Of a stretch of DNA of 35,618 nt, positions 35,554 through 35,618 are shown in pieces. The notes beneath the pieces were generated by a model. The model saw only the letters and a program-made list of their open reading frames with translations. It ran no database searches and was not told where the DNA came from. The first letter of the stretch is position 1; each line of letters opens with the position of its first letter. This stretch comes from Chitinophagaceae bacterium (lineage in GTDB: Bacteria; Bacteroidota; Bacteroidia; Chitinophagales; Chitinophagaceae). Location: positions 1 through 35,618 of the forward strand of contig JACMLY010000098.1 in assembly GCA_014379345.1 (NCBI GenBank). Reading direction: 5' to 3'. Both the position numbers and the translations under genes were made by a program.

Positions 35554-35618
35554 GCAGCGAATTAAATTGAATTGCAGATTAGACTAGTGGTTTTACAATC
35601 TATGACATTCACCATAAC

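Overview
The window is a carbohydrate-utilisation locus of a Bacteroidota bacterium, most likely from a soil- or plant-associated Chitinophagaceae/Sphingobacteriales-type lineage. The evidence is an adjacent SusC/SusD pair, many secreted glycosidases with signal peptides, starts with weak or no Shine-Dalgarno sequences, and an AT-rich genome with start/stop-overlapping genes. The lineage below phylum is inference. I found no rRNA, tRNA, CRISPR array, transposase or phage gene. Every gene is on the minus strand except one IclR-type regulator at 16297-17040.

Layout, in minus-strand transcription order. Block A (35553 down to 17201): a right-handed beta-helix protein, a GH39-like clan-A glycosidase, a Tat-signal-bearing polysaccharide pyruvyl transferase-like protein, a GH36 alpha-galactosidase-like enzyme, a GH127 beta-L-arabinofuranosidase-like enzyme, a ribokinase, a GRP/RhaT-like sugar permease, a GH28-like enzyme, a second beta-helix protein, a GH10 xylanase-like enzyme and an exported GH94-like protein. 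A short frameshifted remnant of a second GH10-type C-terminus lies at 17049-17170, between that block and the convergent IclR gene. Block B (16046 down to 163) is divergent from the regulator: SusC, SusD, a second GH39-like enzyme, a beta-propeller protein, a sodium/solute symporter, a CE6/SASA acetylesterase, a third GH39-like enzyme, then glucuronate isomerase (uxaC), an SDR fructuronate reductase (uxuB type), an RraA-family protein and mannonate dehydratase (uxuA type). Immediately behind uxuA, in the same frame after its TGA, is the last 48 codons of an alpha/beta hydrolase with no visible 5' part.

How it may work: SusC/SusD import oligosaccharides of an acidic, probably acetylated heteropolysaccharide. 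Secreted and periplasmic enzymes (three GH39-like, GH10, GH28-like, GH36, GH127, GH94-like, CE6, beta-helix and propeller proteins) trim it to monosaccharides. The symporter and the GRP permease move sugars across the inner membrane. UxaC, UxuB and UxuA convert D-glucuronate through D-fructuronate and D-mannonate to 2-keto-3-deoxygluconate, so glucuronic acid is very probably one released sugar; alpha-galactose and L-arabinofuranose are plausible side-chain sugars. No KDG kinase or KDPG aldolase is visible. The exact polymer cannot be named from sequence alone; glucuronoarabinoxylan, an arabinogalactan/gum or a microbial exopolysaccharide are all possible. The most unusual component is the exported pyruvyl transferase-like protein, which sits where a degradative enzyme would be expected.
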